The notes: generated by a model from the sequence alone, not told the origin. 64,000 nt of DNA from Osmia lignaria lignaria (GCF_051020975.1 NC_135041.1:2678256-2742255), one strand, 5' to 3'; positions 1-9,788 are shown, numbered from the stretch's first letter. Program-made: numbers and translations.

Positions 1-962
1 TCTTTACCATATCGTCATCGGGTATCAGTTATCGTAAGTCATATACTTCTGTCCACCATTCAAATGATCGCAAAGTAAAAAGCAAGCTGAAGAGAAGAAC
101 GACACACGTTATTAAAAATGTCCCTAGACCTAGGTAGCTGCGCGAGTTAAGTGTGGTCTCTCGTGAATTGTAGTATACATGTACAACAGAAGTGCTACCA
201 ACTGCTGATACAATCGTTACAAATACGATTGTTTTCTGCCGTATCTATAACGTTTCGAATTTTTTTCTTACGACTTATTAATTACCAGGTTTGCCATACC
301 GCGGTCAAATCGTTATTAGCAGCATCGTATATTCGGGTATTTTTAATTTTGTGCCGCCTCCGAAAACTTTGAAATGTATTTGGTATCCTATTTAACGATT
401 AAGTAGATATTGTTCGAATTTGGCACTTCAAATTCGTACAAACACCTCGGTCGATAACACGGGTCGATAATCCCGTCGTCACCGAACAAGCAAACGGAAT
501 CGCTGTTGCGCTGTTTAACTACCGATCCGAGCGCTCGCCAATATTAAAACTCCAAAATTCGAACCGTTAGAGCATTAATGCCAAAGCAATTCAGAGAGCG
601 ATTATCAAGCGACAACAGCGACCAAGAACTTTTCTTTGCTCGAGTTTCGAGCATTCTCAAATTCAATTCAGTGCCTTGCACCGCGAATTTTTAAATCGTG
701 TAATTCCAAATTAAAACCAAAGGTGATTTTTGTAGTGTTTAATTTACGACTCATTGTGTAAAAATTATCAGTAATACACAATTAGTGATCGCTAAGCTGT
801 GTCGTTTATCTTCTCCTCGACGCCCACGTCTTTGAAAAGACGGAATCCACGCCATCCCAACAATTCCAATTCTCGCCGAGAACAGATATTATTAATAGCT
901 ATGGAATATTGGTATAAATGAAATAGAAATTATTTGATACTTTTTAGTGCATTTCGTGTTTT
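1..962. other. No recognisable gene
   Basis: AT-rich sequence without a convincing coding frame; the only open frame (151-372) is short and of low complexity. It lies immediately upstream of the decayed Helitron helicase and may be the remnant of the Rep-encoding or 5' part of that element, but no Rep motif is visible. Confidence 0.4.
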
Positions 963-3600
963 TTGTTAAAAATAATTTTATTCAATAACATATTCGGTCG
1001 TTACGTAAAGAGGCCAGACAACCTAGAGAACTTGAGTTTAGCCGAATTTGCTGTCCGATATGAAACAGTTTCAAGTGAAATATGGACAGAAGAGGATGGC
1101 GACGCGGAACTTAGAACTGACGATGAAGAAATTTCGAGATCGAAGTTTATAAAATTGAAGGACAATACCCGAATGCGAATAAGAAATAAACCAGCTGTTC
1201 CGCCACCGATTTCTACCCTGAACAGCGATAGAGAAGGATACTTCTATAACTTAATAGTGTGTCACATTCCATTTCGTGATGAAAGTACACTTATGTCCGA
1301 AAACGAATCTTCGGAACAATGTTTTTTTCGACGGCAACACAAGTTGAAACCGATGTTGGGTAACGCAACCGTCGAACAATTTACTCACGCAGAGCAAATT
1401 ATTGAAGCGGCGTTCGCCCAGGCTGTTGCTTTGAATGTTATACATGAAGAAGGAACTAATGAACATTTAAGAGATCCAGTCAGAATTCGTGCCGACGAAA
1501 CAATATATTATGATCAAGGTGATGTATATGAAGATCAACAGCAACAAGAAACAATTGCAATGCCAGAAGACGTGTTCCTTAATAGTATTCGAAGTCTAAA
1601 TATTCAACAGAAAGACTCATTAAAATCAGTTTGTGCAGTAATTGAGAAAGATATCTAAAAAAATGATGACGAAAATACGGAACAGATGTTGCTTCTTATT
1701 ACCGGAGGAGCTACTAGTGGCAAGTCGTTTATTATAAAATTACTTATTGAACACGTTAAACGCTGCTATGATCCTACAGTTGATACGATGATAAAACCAT
1801 CTTTTGTTGAAGTAGCTTCTTTGATAGGCGTCGCTGCCCGTCAAATATTCGGAAAAACTCTCCATCCCTTGTTCTCTTTGCCTATTGAAAAAGGTACTGC
1901 AATGACCTATCGACGACTGACAGGACAGAGGTTCGAACAGGAGTGACGAAAGTAGCGTCATACAAGGTGGTAGATTGTCGACGAGATATCAATGGTGTCT
2001 TATGAGAATTTGCGAATAATTCATTTAAGATTGCAAGAATTCAAAACAAATGATAAACTATTTGGTGGCGTAAATGTACTTCTCTTTGGCGATATCATGC
2101 AGTTGCCCCCAGTAAAAGGACACTGGTGTTTTGTACAGCCACATTGGTGTACCGCAAAAATTAATTTATGGCACCAATTTTCATTTTGCGAACTCACCAT
2201 TAATATGCAACAAACAGATGACGTTGAGTTCATCGAATTATTGAATAACCTTCGGTTCGGGTAAATGACAACTCCTCAACTGGAAATATTATGCGAACGA
2301 AGAAGAGTTCTCATAACCGGAGAGTTCGAGGATGGTGCAGCAGTAAGAATATTCCCAACGATAAAATTAGTGGATGAATATAATTCAAAAATGACTGATG
2401 AATTAGCAAAATCACATCGAATGTACGTCATTGATTCAATAGACGAGTCCCGTGAGGCAGCTACATATGGGAAAAGGCCACCAGAAAATATCATACCTGT
2501 AAATGTAAATAATTGTAGCGGACTGTTACATACAATAACGTTAACTGAGGGATGGCGAACCATGCTGCGACGAAATATACCAATTTCTGATGGTTTGATA
2601 AACGGCGCAATGGGAATAGTGAGGAAATTTACATGGCCGGCTGTTTGCGATTTTGCGTGGTCAACGTTGTCAGAAACAACTCGCCTGCGTAACGATCACA
2701 ATGTTTATTTAACACAGAAAGTATTTACAATAGTCATTCGCGAGTTCAAGGAACACACGAGTGGTCAAACTGTACAGAAAGTTTACAACTGTTTGCGCGG
2801 ACAGCGAAACACTTAAATATTAAACAGCGTGGGCTCAACTTAATCACTAATTGAACTATTGACTATAACCAAGAAATGCGCGGGCTGAATTATCAGCGTC
2901 GCGTGGACAATGAAACTTGATTGAGCTGCGAGATCTGAGAACACGTCGTTACACATCGAACGATCGATCAAGAAGAAGGAAATCAATTATGGCGTCGTTC
3001 ATGCCGGTTCCGGCGTGGAGAGGGGACCGCGTGGACAAAGTGGGCCCGAGAGGTGCTGCCGCTATCGGTAACGGCGCACCAACGAAGTATTTTCGTTGCC
3101 AACTTCGTCGTTCTGCGTAGACATGGGGAATTTCGCCAACACCGGCACTTCGAAGAGATCAACTAGAACAGGCAGAGTTGCCAGACTCAGTACTTATAAA
3201 ATTTGACGACGAATCGATTGGAAATAGATTTAAAGATATCGACGGTGACATTCCAATATATCCAGTTTCAGCAACGTTTCAAGCGACAAAAGGATTTGGA
3301 GACGACGAGCGCAGAATGTCACCACTTATTTTAAGTTGGGCAGTAACGGTGCACAAATTACAAGGGACTACATTGAACAAAGCTGTAATTGATCTTGGCA
3401 AAAAGAATTTTGCAAAAGGCCAAATTTACGTTGCACTTAGTCGTGTTAAAAGTTTAGATGGTCTAGTTTTATCTGATTTAGCACCAAACAAAGTCCTCGT
3501 TAAACCTCATGACGAGAGAGCACTCGCAGAAATGCAAAGATTACGACAGTTGCTTTTGCAAAGAAACAGTCCAAATCAGCTTCCAGCGCCTGATATGTGA
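963..3600 (+). pseudogene. Decayed Helitron-type PIF1 helicase
   Basis: Pieces of a PIF1-family superfamily 1B helicase in successive frames: 963-1658, 1686-1946, 1992-2264, 2265-2816 and 3178-3600. Visible motifs, in order: a degenerate Walker A (GGATSGKSF, about 1700), the Walker B/motif II region LLFGDIMQLPPVKG (about 2085), a beta-strand segment around DGLINGAMGIVRKF (about 2600), and the C-terminal block with VHKLQG and IYVALSRVKSLDGLVLSDL (3350-3480). In animals such helicases are the C-terminal half of Helitron RepHel proteins that drive rolling-circle transposition; the N-terminal HUH Rep part is absent. Stops and frameshifts break it at about 1656, 1944 and 2263, and a non-homologous block (2817-3177) interrupts it. 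No Helitron terminus (5' TC, 3' hairpin-CTRR) could be fixed. Confidence 0.8.
2817..3177. other. Non-homologous insert in the helicase
   Basis: About 360 bases of more GC-rich sequence separate two helicase blocks that should be contiguous in the protein. It holds an open frame of 67 codons with no recognisable motif. No target duplication was found, so it could be an insertion or a rearranged segment. Confidence 0.4.
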
Positions 3601-4249
3601 AGAAGCAAGCCAAGCCTTTTTTTTTATTTGTTTTAAAGGGACAAGTTTGAAAAATCGCGCTCGCTACATTCCTTGCAGAATAATCCTAAAGAATACGTTT
3701 TTTTGCAATAAAGATAGTTATTAACAATAAGAAGTTACATACATTTTTGCAAATAAAATGATGGTGGAAAGACGTACGAGATGTGAAAAGTTTCATCGCA
3801 ATCAGTATCGGTATAGAATCGGATTTTGCAATAACAATAGTTATTATTATACGTATATGCGTACTGGATTTCGGTCGACGCGATGATATGTGTATAGAAA
3901 CAGTAGAGAATCGGCTACTGCATGCTGACTCATACACCGGTAGAGACACGTAGGCATACGTATAATTCAATATAGTAGTAACAATAGTTTTGCACGAATA
4001 TTTCGTAAACTAAAGCTTTTCGTTAATTATGCATAATGAGAAAGTTGTTCAGAATCATGCCTCCGACAACATATTAAAGGGTCATTGAAATCGTACTATG
4101 TTGTGATTAAAAACTTCTGGTATTTTGCAATAACAATGAAAAAATGAAAAATTTTTTTTTAATGGGACCAACCGGAAGACATAGCCTACAAGATGTAAAA
4201 GGTTTCCTCCTCCTTTTGAATTGAGTAACCTCCTTCTTTTCGAAGTCGG
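3601..4249. other. No gene; AT-rich intergenic or repeat remnant
   Basis: AT-rich, no coding frame. Two related stretches (about 3765-3800 and 4165-4215) both read roughly GGAARAC followed by AAGATGTRAAA and look like an old internal duplication. The 5' LTR expected for copia-1 is not found here. Confidence 0.35.
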
Positions 4250-4421
4250 TTAAAAAGCGAAACGAAATTAGAGATGCGGATTGGATCAAAAAGGAAATGA
4301 GGGTAAAGAATTACATAGTCAACAGCATATCGGACACCCAACTAGAAATGATAATAACTGAAACAACTGCAAAGAAAATGATTGAAAAACTGGACGGAAT
4401 TTATGTTGTAAAAAGCAGTGC
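4250..4421 (+). pseudogene. copia-1 gag, 5' piece
   Basis: An open frame through 4421 gives a gag N-terminal segment of Ty1/copia type, ending in TAKKMIEKLDGIYVVKSSA, the usual region just before the long gag helices. The same frame resumes at 18545 on the far side of Polinton A, where the 6-bp duplication CAGTGC is repeated. Gag normally starts further upstream and follows a 5' LTR; neither is visible, so the copy is 5'-truncated. Assignment as gag rests on this continuity and on the downstream pol domains. Confidence 0.7.
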
Positions 4422-4489
4422 AGTAGTTGTTCTATGCGGATTCTAAATCACTGGCGTCAGCATTTTTTTTGCTGACTCAGCAGTAATTT

Positions 4490-4935
4490 GACACCATCAG
4501 CAGAAATATGATACCCCCCTCACCGCCCCCTCTCCCCGCCCCATGACCATGAACTGAAATTTGACACCACCGTCAGCAGAAATATGATACATCTTCGACA
4601 ACCCCCACCCCATAACCACCCCTTCCCACCCCCCTCTCCCCGCCCCCATGACCTTAAACTGAAATTTGACACCACCGTCAGCAGAAATGTGATACGTCCT
4701 CGACAACCCCCACCCCATAACCACCCCTCCCCACTCCCCTCTCCCCACCCCCATGACCTTGAACTGAAATTTGACACCACCGTCAGCAGAAATATGATAC
4801 GTCTTGACCTTGAACTGAAATTTGACACCCCACCCCATGACAACCCCCACCCCCACCCCATGACCTTGAACTGAAATTTGACACCACCGTCGGCAGAAAT
4901 ATAACACCCTACCCCCACCCTCCATGATCTTGAAC
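4490..4935. repeat. Subterminal minisatellite with TGACCTTGA motifs
   Basis: Degenerate tandem units of about 100 bases alternate C-rich blocks with the core TGACCTTGAACTGAAATTTG and the phrase CAGCAGAAATATGATAC. The nonamer TGACCTTGA (TCAAGGTCA on the other strand) is intact at about 4755, 4805 and 4861, and present with one change at about 4542, 4650 and 4924. Matching arrays lie near the other ends of Polintons A, B and C. Confidence 0.85.
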
Positions 4936-5151
4936 TGTTTGTTCTTATCGGAAGACCACTTTTTTCTACGTCTTGGAAATGATTTTTTCTACGTCTTGGA
5001 AATGAGTTTTTTTGTTGACGCAGCAAATCTGACACTGCAATTCGTGACTATAGAAGGTAGGGGGTTTGCTAAAGTTTCAAGCATACGCAAAACCAAATTG
5101 ACCATCACCGCAAGTGCATCGTTCGCGAGATTGTATTGTGAAAAGTGAAAT

Positions 5152-5937
5152 ATGTATTCTCAAAGTTTCAAAGAGTTTTTTTGCCAAAGGAAGCGCCCCG
5201 CAAGTTCTACTCGAGAAGAAGAGGCACGCAAAAAAATGACAAAACATCAGAATCACGTGAAGTAAGTGTTCGAAACACATTTCATTTAACGCTGTCGGTA
5301 TTTGTTCTAATAACATACTTAAACGGTATTTATTTGTTCTAGAATCGCACCACAATTATCATGTAGAATTTTGGGCCGAAATTATCCATTGACGGATTCC
5401 TGTACAAAGCATTTGGAAATCGGCATAAATATACTTGGCGACAATTTCTACCCGCAACTCGTATTATCAGACAGCCGAAACAACCGCCTGGAGCTGAGCA
5501 TAGTCACATGATCGCTGATTGTAGCCGAAGCAGACAATGTATGCAGCTTCTTTGACGATTCAAAAGATACACGCGACAATATTAATTTTAATGATATAAG
5601 TGTTGAATTTGGAGTGCTATATGGCGAAAAAGTAATTAAATTGATTAGCAATGATATATGCATGTGCATGATGAAAAAAACATTTGAGAAAATGGTAATT
5701 TTAAATGATTGTATAGTTGAAATGCATAATGCATTATATGATAAACTGTATTCGGTGGAACAAAAGTTTAAAGAGTTTGTTGCATTAGTTCGGGGATACG
5801 GAGACGTAAAAGTGCTTGCAGAGGTTGTGCGGCATATCAAAGAAACTGATATTTATGATCCAAATTCAATTATTGATTGCGAATTAGTAGCTTTAGGTAT
5901 TCAGGCAATAATAACAGCTGCATCAGCAGCATCTTAA
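5152..5937 (+). pseudogene. Unknown Polinton protein, two exons, left arm
   Basis: Exon 1 5152-5261 (starts MYSQSFKEFF) and exon 2 5343-5937 are separated by an 81-nt intron with donor GTAAGTG and acceptor TTGTTCTAG. Exon 1 leaves phase 2 and exon 2 supplies one base, giving a 705-nt frame. The product would be about 234 residues: a basic start, a central part with SDSRNNRLELSIV and a helical C-terminal half (EKMVILNDCIVEMHNALYDKLY) ending in an alanine-rich tail. I recognise no family. A TGA at 5509-5511 replaces the TGG (Trp) found in Polinton B, so this copy is interrupted. The homologue in Polinton B (39976-42239) has the same intron at the same phase. It is the gene nearest the terminus and follows the nuclear-receptor-like repeats. 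Confidence 0.7.
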
Positions 5938-6024
5938 CAGAGAAAAAAGGATTATGTTACAAATTATGTTAGAAATTATACTTTAATAAATCATAATGTA
6001 TTGCATCATTTACAACTTCTCTCT

Positions 6025-6034
6025 CTACCTATAT
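6025..6034 (+). promoter_or_regulatory. TATA box ahead of the core-protein gene
   Basis: CTATATAAAC lies about 180 bases before the core-protein ATG, and the same motif occurs in Polinton B at the equivalent place (about 39885, minus strand). It fits the TATA boxes seen at other genes of these elements. Confidence 0.45.
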
Positions 6035-6210
6035 AAACCCAAACATCCCAGGAAAAAATTTCACTTCCTATACGATAGTCGTACGATGTGCATATGCACA
6101 TTTGATATTCGAATTAGCACGAAAAGAATTCGCACCAGATTGGAAAACACTTTTGTCTGCGCGCGTTGCTGGAATATTGTTAGCCAAAGAGTTAGCCAAA
6201 GAAGAAAGTA

Positions 6211-6555
6211 ATGGCACCGCGTAAAAGTAACAAGAAGAAGAAGAAGAAATTGCGCAAACTTCCAGTTGCAAAACGTGGGGGATTTCTTCCAGCACTTGTA
6301 CCTATTTTTGCAGGCCTTTCAGCTTTGGGTACGGTGGCTGGCGGTGCAGCAGGTATCGCCAAGGCAGTCAACGATGCATCTGCAGCACGGAAAACACTGG
6401 AGGAAGTGAAACGGCACAATCGTGTTATGGAAGGACATGGACTTTACCTTGCACCATATAAACGGGGAAAAGGAATTAAAGAAAAAAAAAAAAGAAGCGT
6501 TTCGGCAAATTGTAACGCTTCCACAGGACGCAATGACAAATGTACAGTTATATAA
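6211..6555 (+). CDS. Polinton core protein (adenovirus pX/pVI-like)
   Basis: 114 residues. The first 20 residues are very basic (MAPRKSNKKKKKKLRKL), followed by a hydrophobic glycine/alanine stretch at 25-55 (ALVPIFAGLSALGTVAGGAA) and GHGLYLAPYKRGKG near residue 78. A lysine-rich N terminus plus a hydrophobic segment and a GLYL-PY-KGKG motif is typical of the small core/minor capsid protein next to the protease in Polintons and adintoviruses; a role in DNA condensation or membrane lysis is inferred from adenovirus. The A-run at 6481-6493 probably shifted the frame, so the last 30 residues may not be native. It overlaps the protease gene. Confidence 0.7.
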   Translation: MAPRKSNKKKKKKLRKLPVAKRGGFLPALVPIFAGLSALGTVAGGAAGIAKAVNDASAARKTLEEVKRHNRVMEGHGLYLAPYKRGKGIKEKKKRSVSANCNASTGRNDKCTVI

Positions 6556-6875
6556 CTTTGCACGAATGTTGAACTTTCCATATTTTCGAGGCGTTTTCAT
6601 GCGTACAAATTTGCCCTCTAAATCGTTCTTAAACGAATGCGGTATCGTGAATTTAGATAAATCGGAAGGTCCTGGTACACACTGGGTAGCTTACGTAAAG
6701 CGAGGTAATTGTGTTAAATATTTCGATTCTTTTGGAAATCTGAGGCCACCGACAGAGTTAATAAACTACTTCGCAAAACCATGTAACGATTTTATACAAT
6801 CACGCGCAGTATCAAAAATTCAATACGAGTGTATGCGGACAACTCTGCTTGCATTTTTTAGCTGGAAATGTATAA
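6533..6875 (+). pseudogene. Adenain-like cysteine protease, frameshifted
   Basis: Polintons carry an adenovirus-type maturation protease (clan CE, C5) that cleaves capsid precursors. Seen here: the FPYFRGVFMR start region, the histidine motif GTHWVAY (about 6679), and the acidic motif YFDSFGNLRPP (about 6720). One extra base at about 6772-6780, compared with the copy at 39052-39357, shifts the frame ahead of the catalytic cysteine block, whose coding bases (CGQLCL) are still present at about 6835-6850 in another frame. Start chosen at the ATG at 6533 (MTNVQLYNFAR). The mirrored copy has the same lesion. Confidence 0.8.
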
Positions 6876-6912
6876 AACAGTTTCGATGCACATAGTCTTC
6901 ACAGTTGCAAAG

Positions 6913-7603
6913 ATGTCGTTGACGTTTACGTTAACCGGAAAAAATTCTGTGCTTAGCACCTGATTACTTTCCACCTATAGACTTGAAGGATGATAATTAC
7001 GAACTCGGACTCGTTGATTTTCAAGCTTTCAACACAATACCGAACGTTGACTTTACAAATAATAAATTTTACTTTGATGCCGATGGTGAGATCACGATAC
7101 CGGATGGTTCGTACGAACTCGAAGCGCTAAATAAATACATGCAAGAGAAAATAATGGACAAGACAAAAATCATTTTATTTCGTACAAATAACAGCACTTT
7201 GAAAAGTGAAATATATAGTGATTATACAATCGATTTTACCAAACCAAATAATATAGGATCGCTTCTCAGGTTTTCTACATATCGCATATTACAGCCGGGA
7301 CAATGGCACGAGTCGGATATACCCGTAAATATTATGAAAGTAAATGTGCTGAGGATCGAATGTAATATTACAACTGGTGCGTATAGCAACGGTCAATGAG
7401 TTCATACCATACACGAGTTTTCACCGCGCGTGCCGCCAGGATATAAAATTTCGGAAAGTCCTACGAACGTCATTTATCTTCCAGTTATCGTGAGAGGCAT
7501 TGATCACCGTACTATACGCATTACCGATCAAAACGATAATCTGATAAATTTCCGTGGAGAAGAAGTGACAGTGAGGCTTCATATTAGGCGGTGTAAAAAA
7601 TAA
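6913..7603 (+). pseudogene. Minor capsid (penton-like) protein, broken
   Basis: Single jelly-roll minor capsid protein of Polintons, expected at the capsid fivefold vertices. It starts MSLTFTL at 6913. The body has FDADGEITIPDGSYELEAL and LLRFSTYRILQPGQW, then a C-terminal part with RVPPGYKISE and ends at TAA 7601-7603. Two lesions: one extra C near 6957-6962 that puts TGA in frame, and an in-frame TGA at 7397-7399 directly after SNGQ. Both are also in the mirrored copy; the TGA, but not the extra C, is also in Polinton B. Family assignment is from remembered Polinton proteins, not a search. Confidence 0.75.
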
Positions 7604-7639
7604 CATGAATATAAACATAATCGATGGCCTGTTGAACGG

Positions 7640-8034
7640 CTCGTATGGCTCGAACGGCCCGCGAACGGCTCGTTGAACGGCTCAAACGGCTTGCCGTTGA
7701 ACGGCACAAACGGCTTGCCGTTGCACGGCTCGAACGGCTTGAACGGCCCGCGAACGGCCCGCTGAACGGCTCGAACGGCTCGAACGGCCCGCTGAACGGC
7801 TCGAACGGCTTTCCGTTGAACGGCTCGAACGGCTTTCCGTTGAACGGCTCGAACGGCTTTCCGTTGAACGGCTCGAACGGCTCGAACGGCTTGCCGTTGC
7901 ACGGCTCGAACGGCTTGAACGGTTCGAACGGCCCACTGAACGGCTCGAACGGCCCACTGAACGGCTCGGACGGCTCGTTGAACGAGTCGAACGGCTCGAA
8001 CGGCATGCTGAACATTTTACGACAGCTGCAGTAA
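7640..8034 (+). repeat. NGS-rich tandem repeat frame
   Basis: About 390 bases of tandem CGGCTCGAACGG-type units (mainly 9, 15 and 24 bases) between penton and the 105-residue gene. In the gene sense they give an open frame of LNGSNG and FPLNGSNG repeats from about 7740 to the TAA at 8032-8034; antisense frames are also open because unit length divides by three. The bases that follow (8038-8120) resemble 8398-8480 of the next gene, so this looks like a tandemly duplicated, repeat-expanded relative of that gene. Polinton B has a shorter array (about 37985-38290). Confidence 0.6.
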
Positions 8035-8225
8035 GGATAATGATGTAAAAACGATGACAATTATACAATCATTCAGTAGAGGAAATATACCCAAATCGGA
8101 CACATCGCAAAAGCACATCGTCGAACGCTCCGACGACGCGGCCGCTTAATATACGTTAAATATCCATTCATTTAATAGCCTATCAAGAGAACAAGCAGCA
8201 CTTATGCCAAACATTACTAGAAATA

Positions 8226-8543
8226 ATGCTGTTGTACACAGATGCTAAAACTCAACCGATCAATAATCCGCCGAATGCATTATTGGGCGCCCCGTTGACC
8301 GAGTTCCTAAAAGGATCGTTAGAAAATGGATGGAATCAGAACTTCAATCACAAACGTGCAAATTGTACTTGCAGCAGCAATTACCACGGTTGCAGGAATG
8401 ATAATCATGTATTAAACGGTGATGACTCTTTACAATCATTTAGTAAGGACAATATCTCCAAACTGAACACATCGCAAGATTTGAGCGACAAAAACGCGCA
8501 ATTTCTGCAATCGTTGGGTTTTGTGATTAAGAAACGAAAATGA
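8226..8543 (+). CDS. 105-residue Polinton protein, unknown function
   Basis: Starts MLLYTDAKTQPINNPP and ends FVIKKRK. It has a Cys/Asn-rich middle (CTCSSNYHGC) and a C-terminal helical part (SKDNISKLNTSQDLS). Conserved in all copies here, including Polinton B (37482-37799). Its TGA overlaps the ATG of the capsid gene in ATGA (8540-8543), so the two are probably on one transcript. The basic tail next to capsid genes is compatible with a virion protein, but I recognise no family. Confidence 0.6.
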   Translation: MLLYTDAKTQPINNPPNALLGAPLTEFLKGSLENGWNQNFNHKRANCTCSSNYHGCRNDNHVLNGDDSLQSFSKDNISKLNTSQDLSDKNAQFLQSLGFVIKKRK

Positions 8544-8796
8544 TGGATCCATTGAACATTGCCAGTTTACCGATTTCTGATGATCGAATTACATAGTTAC
8601 AGCCCATACGCCAACACAACGTTCGGAAACAATGATGAAATACGAATTCCCATTCAACAACAAGATTTGTACACGTTTCCTAGTGAGAGTTACCTTTACG
8701 TCGAAGGAAAACTCATTCTCAACGATGACAATGTTGCAGGAACTTCAGTTGGACTAGAAATGAATTGCGCAGCAGTTATGTTTGATGAAATTCGAT
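8540..8796 (+). pseudogene. Major capsid protein gene, truncated at arm end
   Basis: First part of the double jelly-roll capsid gene: begins MMDPLNIASLPISDDRI, then FGNNDEIRIPI and SESYLYVEGK. A 14-base deletion after 8590, between two GATCGAATT copies still present in Polinton B, shifts the frame so TAG follows at once. The frame is open again from about 8559. Coding identity stops at 8796, where the arm joins integrase sequence; a TAG follows at 8799-8801. Confidence 0.85.
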
Positions 8797-8915
8797 GTTA
8801 GAATATACGGACGATAAGAGTTTGCCCGCGTGTTCCGGTGTTACGTCGACGGGACACATTCTAATCGTACGATGCCTTCTATTGTTATAATCTGAGACCA
8901 GCGTCGGTAAGACGG
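8797..8915 (-). pseudogene. Integrase fragment at the palindrome junction
   Basis: Matches the minus-strand integrase of Polinton C at about 59388-59505, in the segment between the catalytic Glu region and the C-terminal domain. It is joined directly to the truncated capsid gene. The shared AT at the join suggests microhomology. No function is expected. Confidence 0.75.
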
Positions 8916-8991
8916 TTCTCCACGTTGAAAAATTATCGACGTAGAACTAATCGTCGCTATGCTCCTGGCAAACCTGGTGGGGGCTTGGTGG

Positions 8992-8999
8992 TATATAAA
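8992..8999 (+). promoter_or_regulatory. TATA box of the small spliced gene
   Basis: TATATAAA 51 bases before the ATG at 9050, a fitting distance for a core promoter with a short leader. Confidence 0.6.
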
Positions 9000-9049
9000 C
9001 TGGTCGGTTGGGTGTTGCGATTACTTTAAAAGAAACTTTGTCGCGTAAT

Positions 9050-9401
9050 ATGGATCCATCACGATTCAAGAAAGACGTATTCAGATTTTGGGTGAGTAGT
9101 CCTGACATCATTCTTTTTTCTTTTTTGTTTTTGATTTATTATTCCGTTTTCTTGTGATGCCCTTTCTCAGCGTGAAGATGGTACTCACGTGGTTTACACG
9201 GGGCACATTAATCTTGCATACCGGAAGGCCGTTCGGTGGTGCCGGGCCTATTTTCGACATACCCTCCAAGAACTATGGGAGTGGGACGAAGATAACATCC
9301 TGAACCTTGCGCCTCTATTTCGAGAGGAGGGATACATTTTTTATATAAATAATATAAAGATAAATTCTTTTAAAGAACAAAAAACTTCTGCAAAAAAATA
9401 A
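9050..9401 (+). CDS. Small spliced Polinton protein (90 residues)
   Basis: Exon 1 9050-9091 (MDPSRFKKDVFRFW), intron 9092-9170 (79 nt, donor GTGAGTAG, acceptor TTTCTCAG after a T-rich tract), exon 2 9171-9401. Exons total 273 nt, a clean frame. The product is rich in aromatic and charged residues (WCRAYFRHTLQELWEWDEDN) and has NILNLAPLFREEG, resembling the FDLRYLFGEEID motif of the spliced genes after polB in Polintons B and C. It has its own TATA box. No function known; the same-family call is inference from layout and this motif. Confidence 0.6.
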
Positions 9402-9425
9402 ATCATATATATATATTTTCTTCTT

Positions 9426-9788
9426 CTATGTGGTGCGTGTTTTTATTTTTATTTTTATTTTTATTTTTATTTTTTTCTTAAGCCTTCTGATCCCGTTCTT
9501 TAGTTTTAGTAGTACAGGATTGTTTTGGTTTTGAAGCAGAGGTTCGTTGTTCCGTTTTGTTGTGCTTCTGGTAGCTCTGCTATCTGTAGATCTGAGGGCA
9601 ACGTTGTTGGGGTGGCGGTCGGTCGGTTCGGCATCTCGATGTCTTCTGGCGTGAACTGGCGACGTTTTTTCACTAGGCTTGTCCAAAATCCGCTGCATAG
9701 AAACATTAAGATTCTCGTCGCTGCCGCCGTACGTTTCAACGACATGTATCGATTCTTCACGATGAAAATCGAGACGATCTTTCGTCAC
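9426..9788 (-). pseudogene. Chimeric fragment of the DUF8207-like gene
   Basis: The first 40 or so residues (from TKDRLDFHREESIH to MQRILDKPSEK) match the middle of the protein at 10024-11100; the rest is unrelated, basic, and ends in a KIKIKI tract from an ATTTTT-type repeat at 9437-9475. The upstream side joins integrase sequence at about 9836. It looks like a second recombination scar in Polinton A. Confidence 0.55.

Larger units (their letters stand above)
4422..8796 (+). repeat. Left inverted arm of Polinton A
   Basis: Mirror image of 14186-18544. Equivalent positions sum to 22982 from the penton, core and unknown genes through the end of the arm; only the subterminal minisatellite differs, by 16 bases net. 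Translated products of the two arms are identical. The arm stops abruptly at 8796, inside the capsid gene, where it joins integrase-derived sequence. Confidence 0.92.

Noticed and set aside
4497..5035. Gly/Trp-rich frames (GVGVVMGWGVKFQFKV repeats) over the subterminal repeats
   Set aside because: Minisatellite frames that change length between the two arms of A and are not conserved in B or C.
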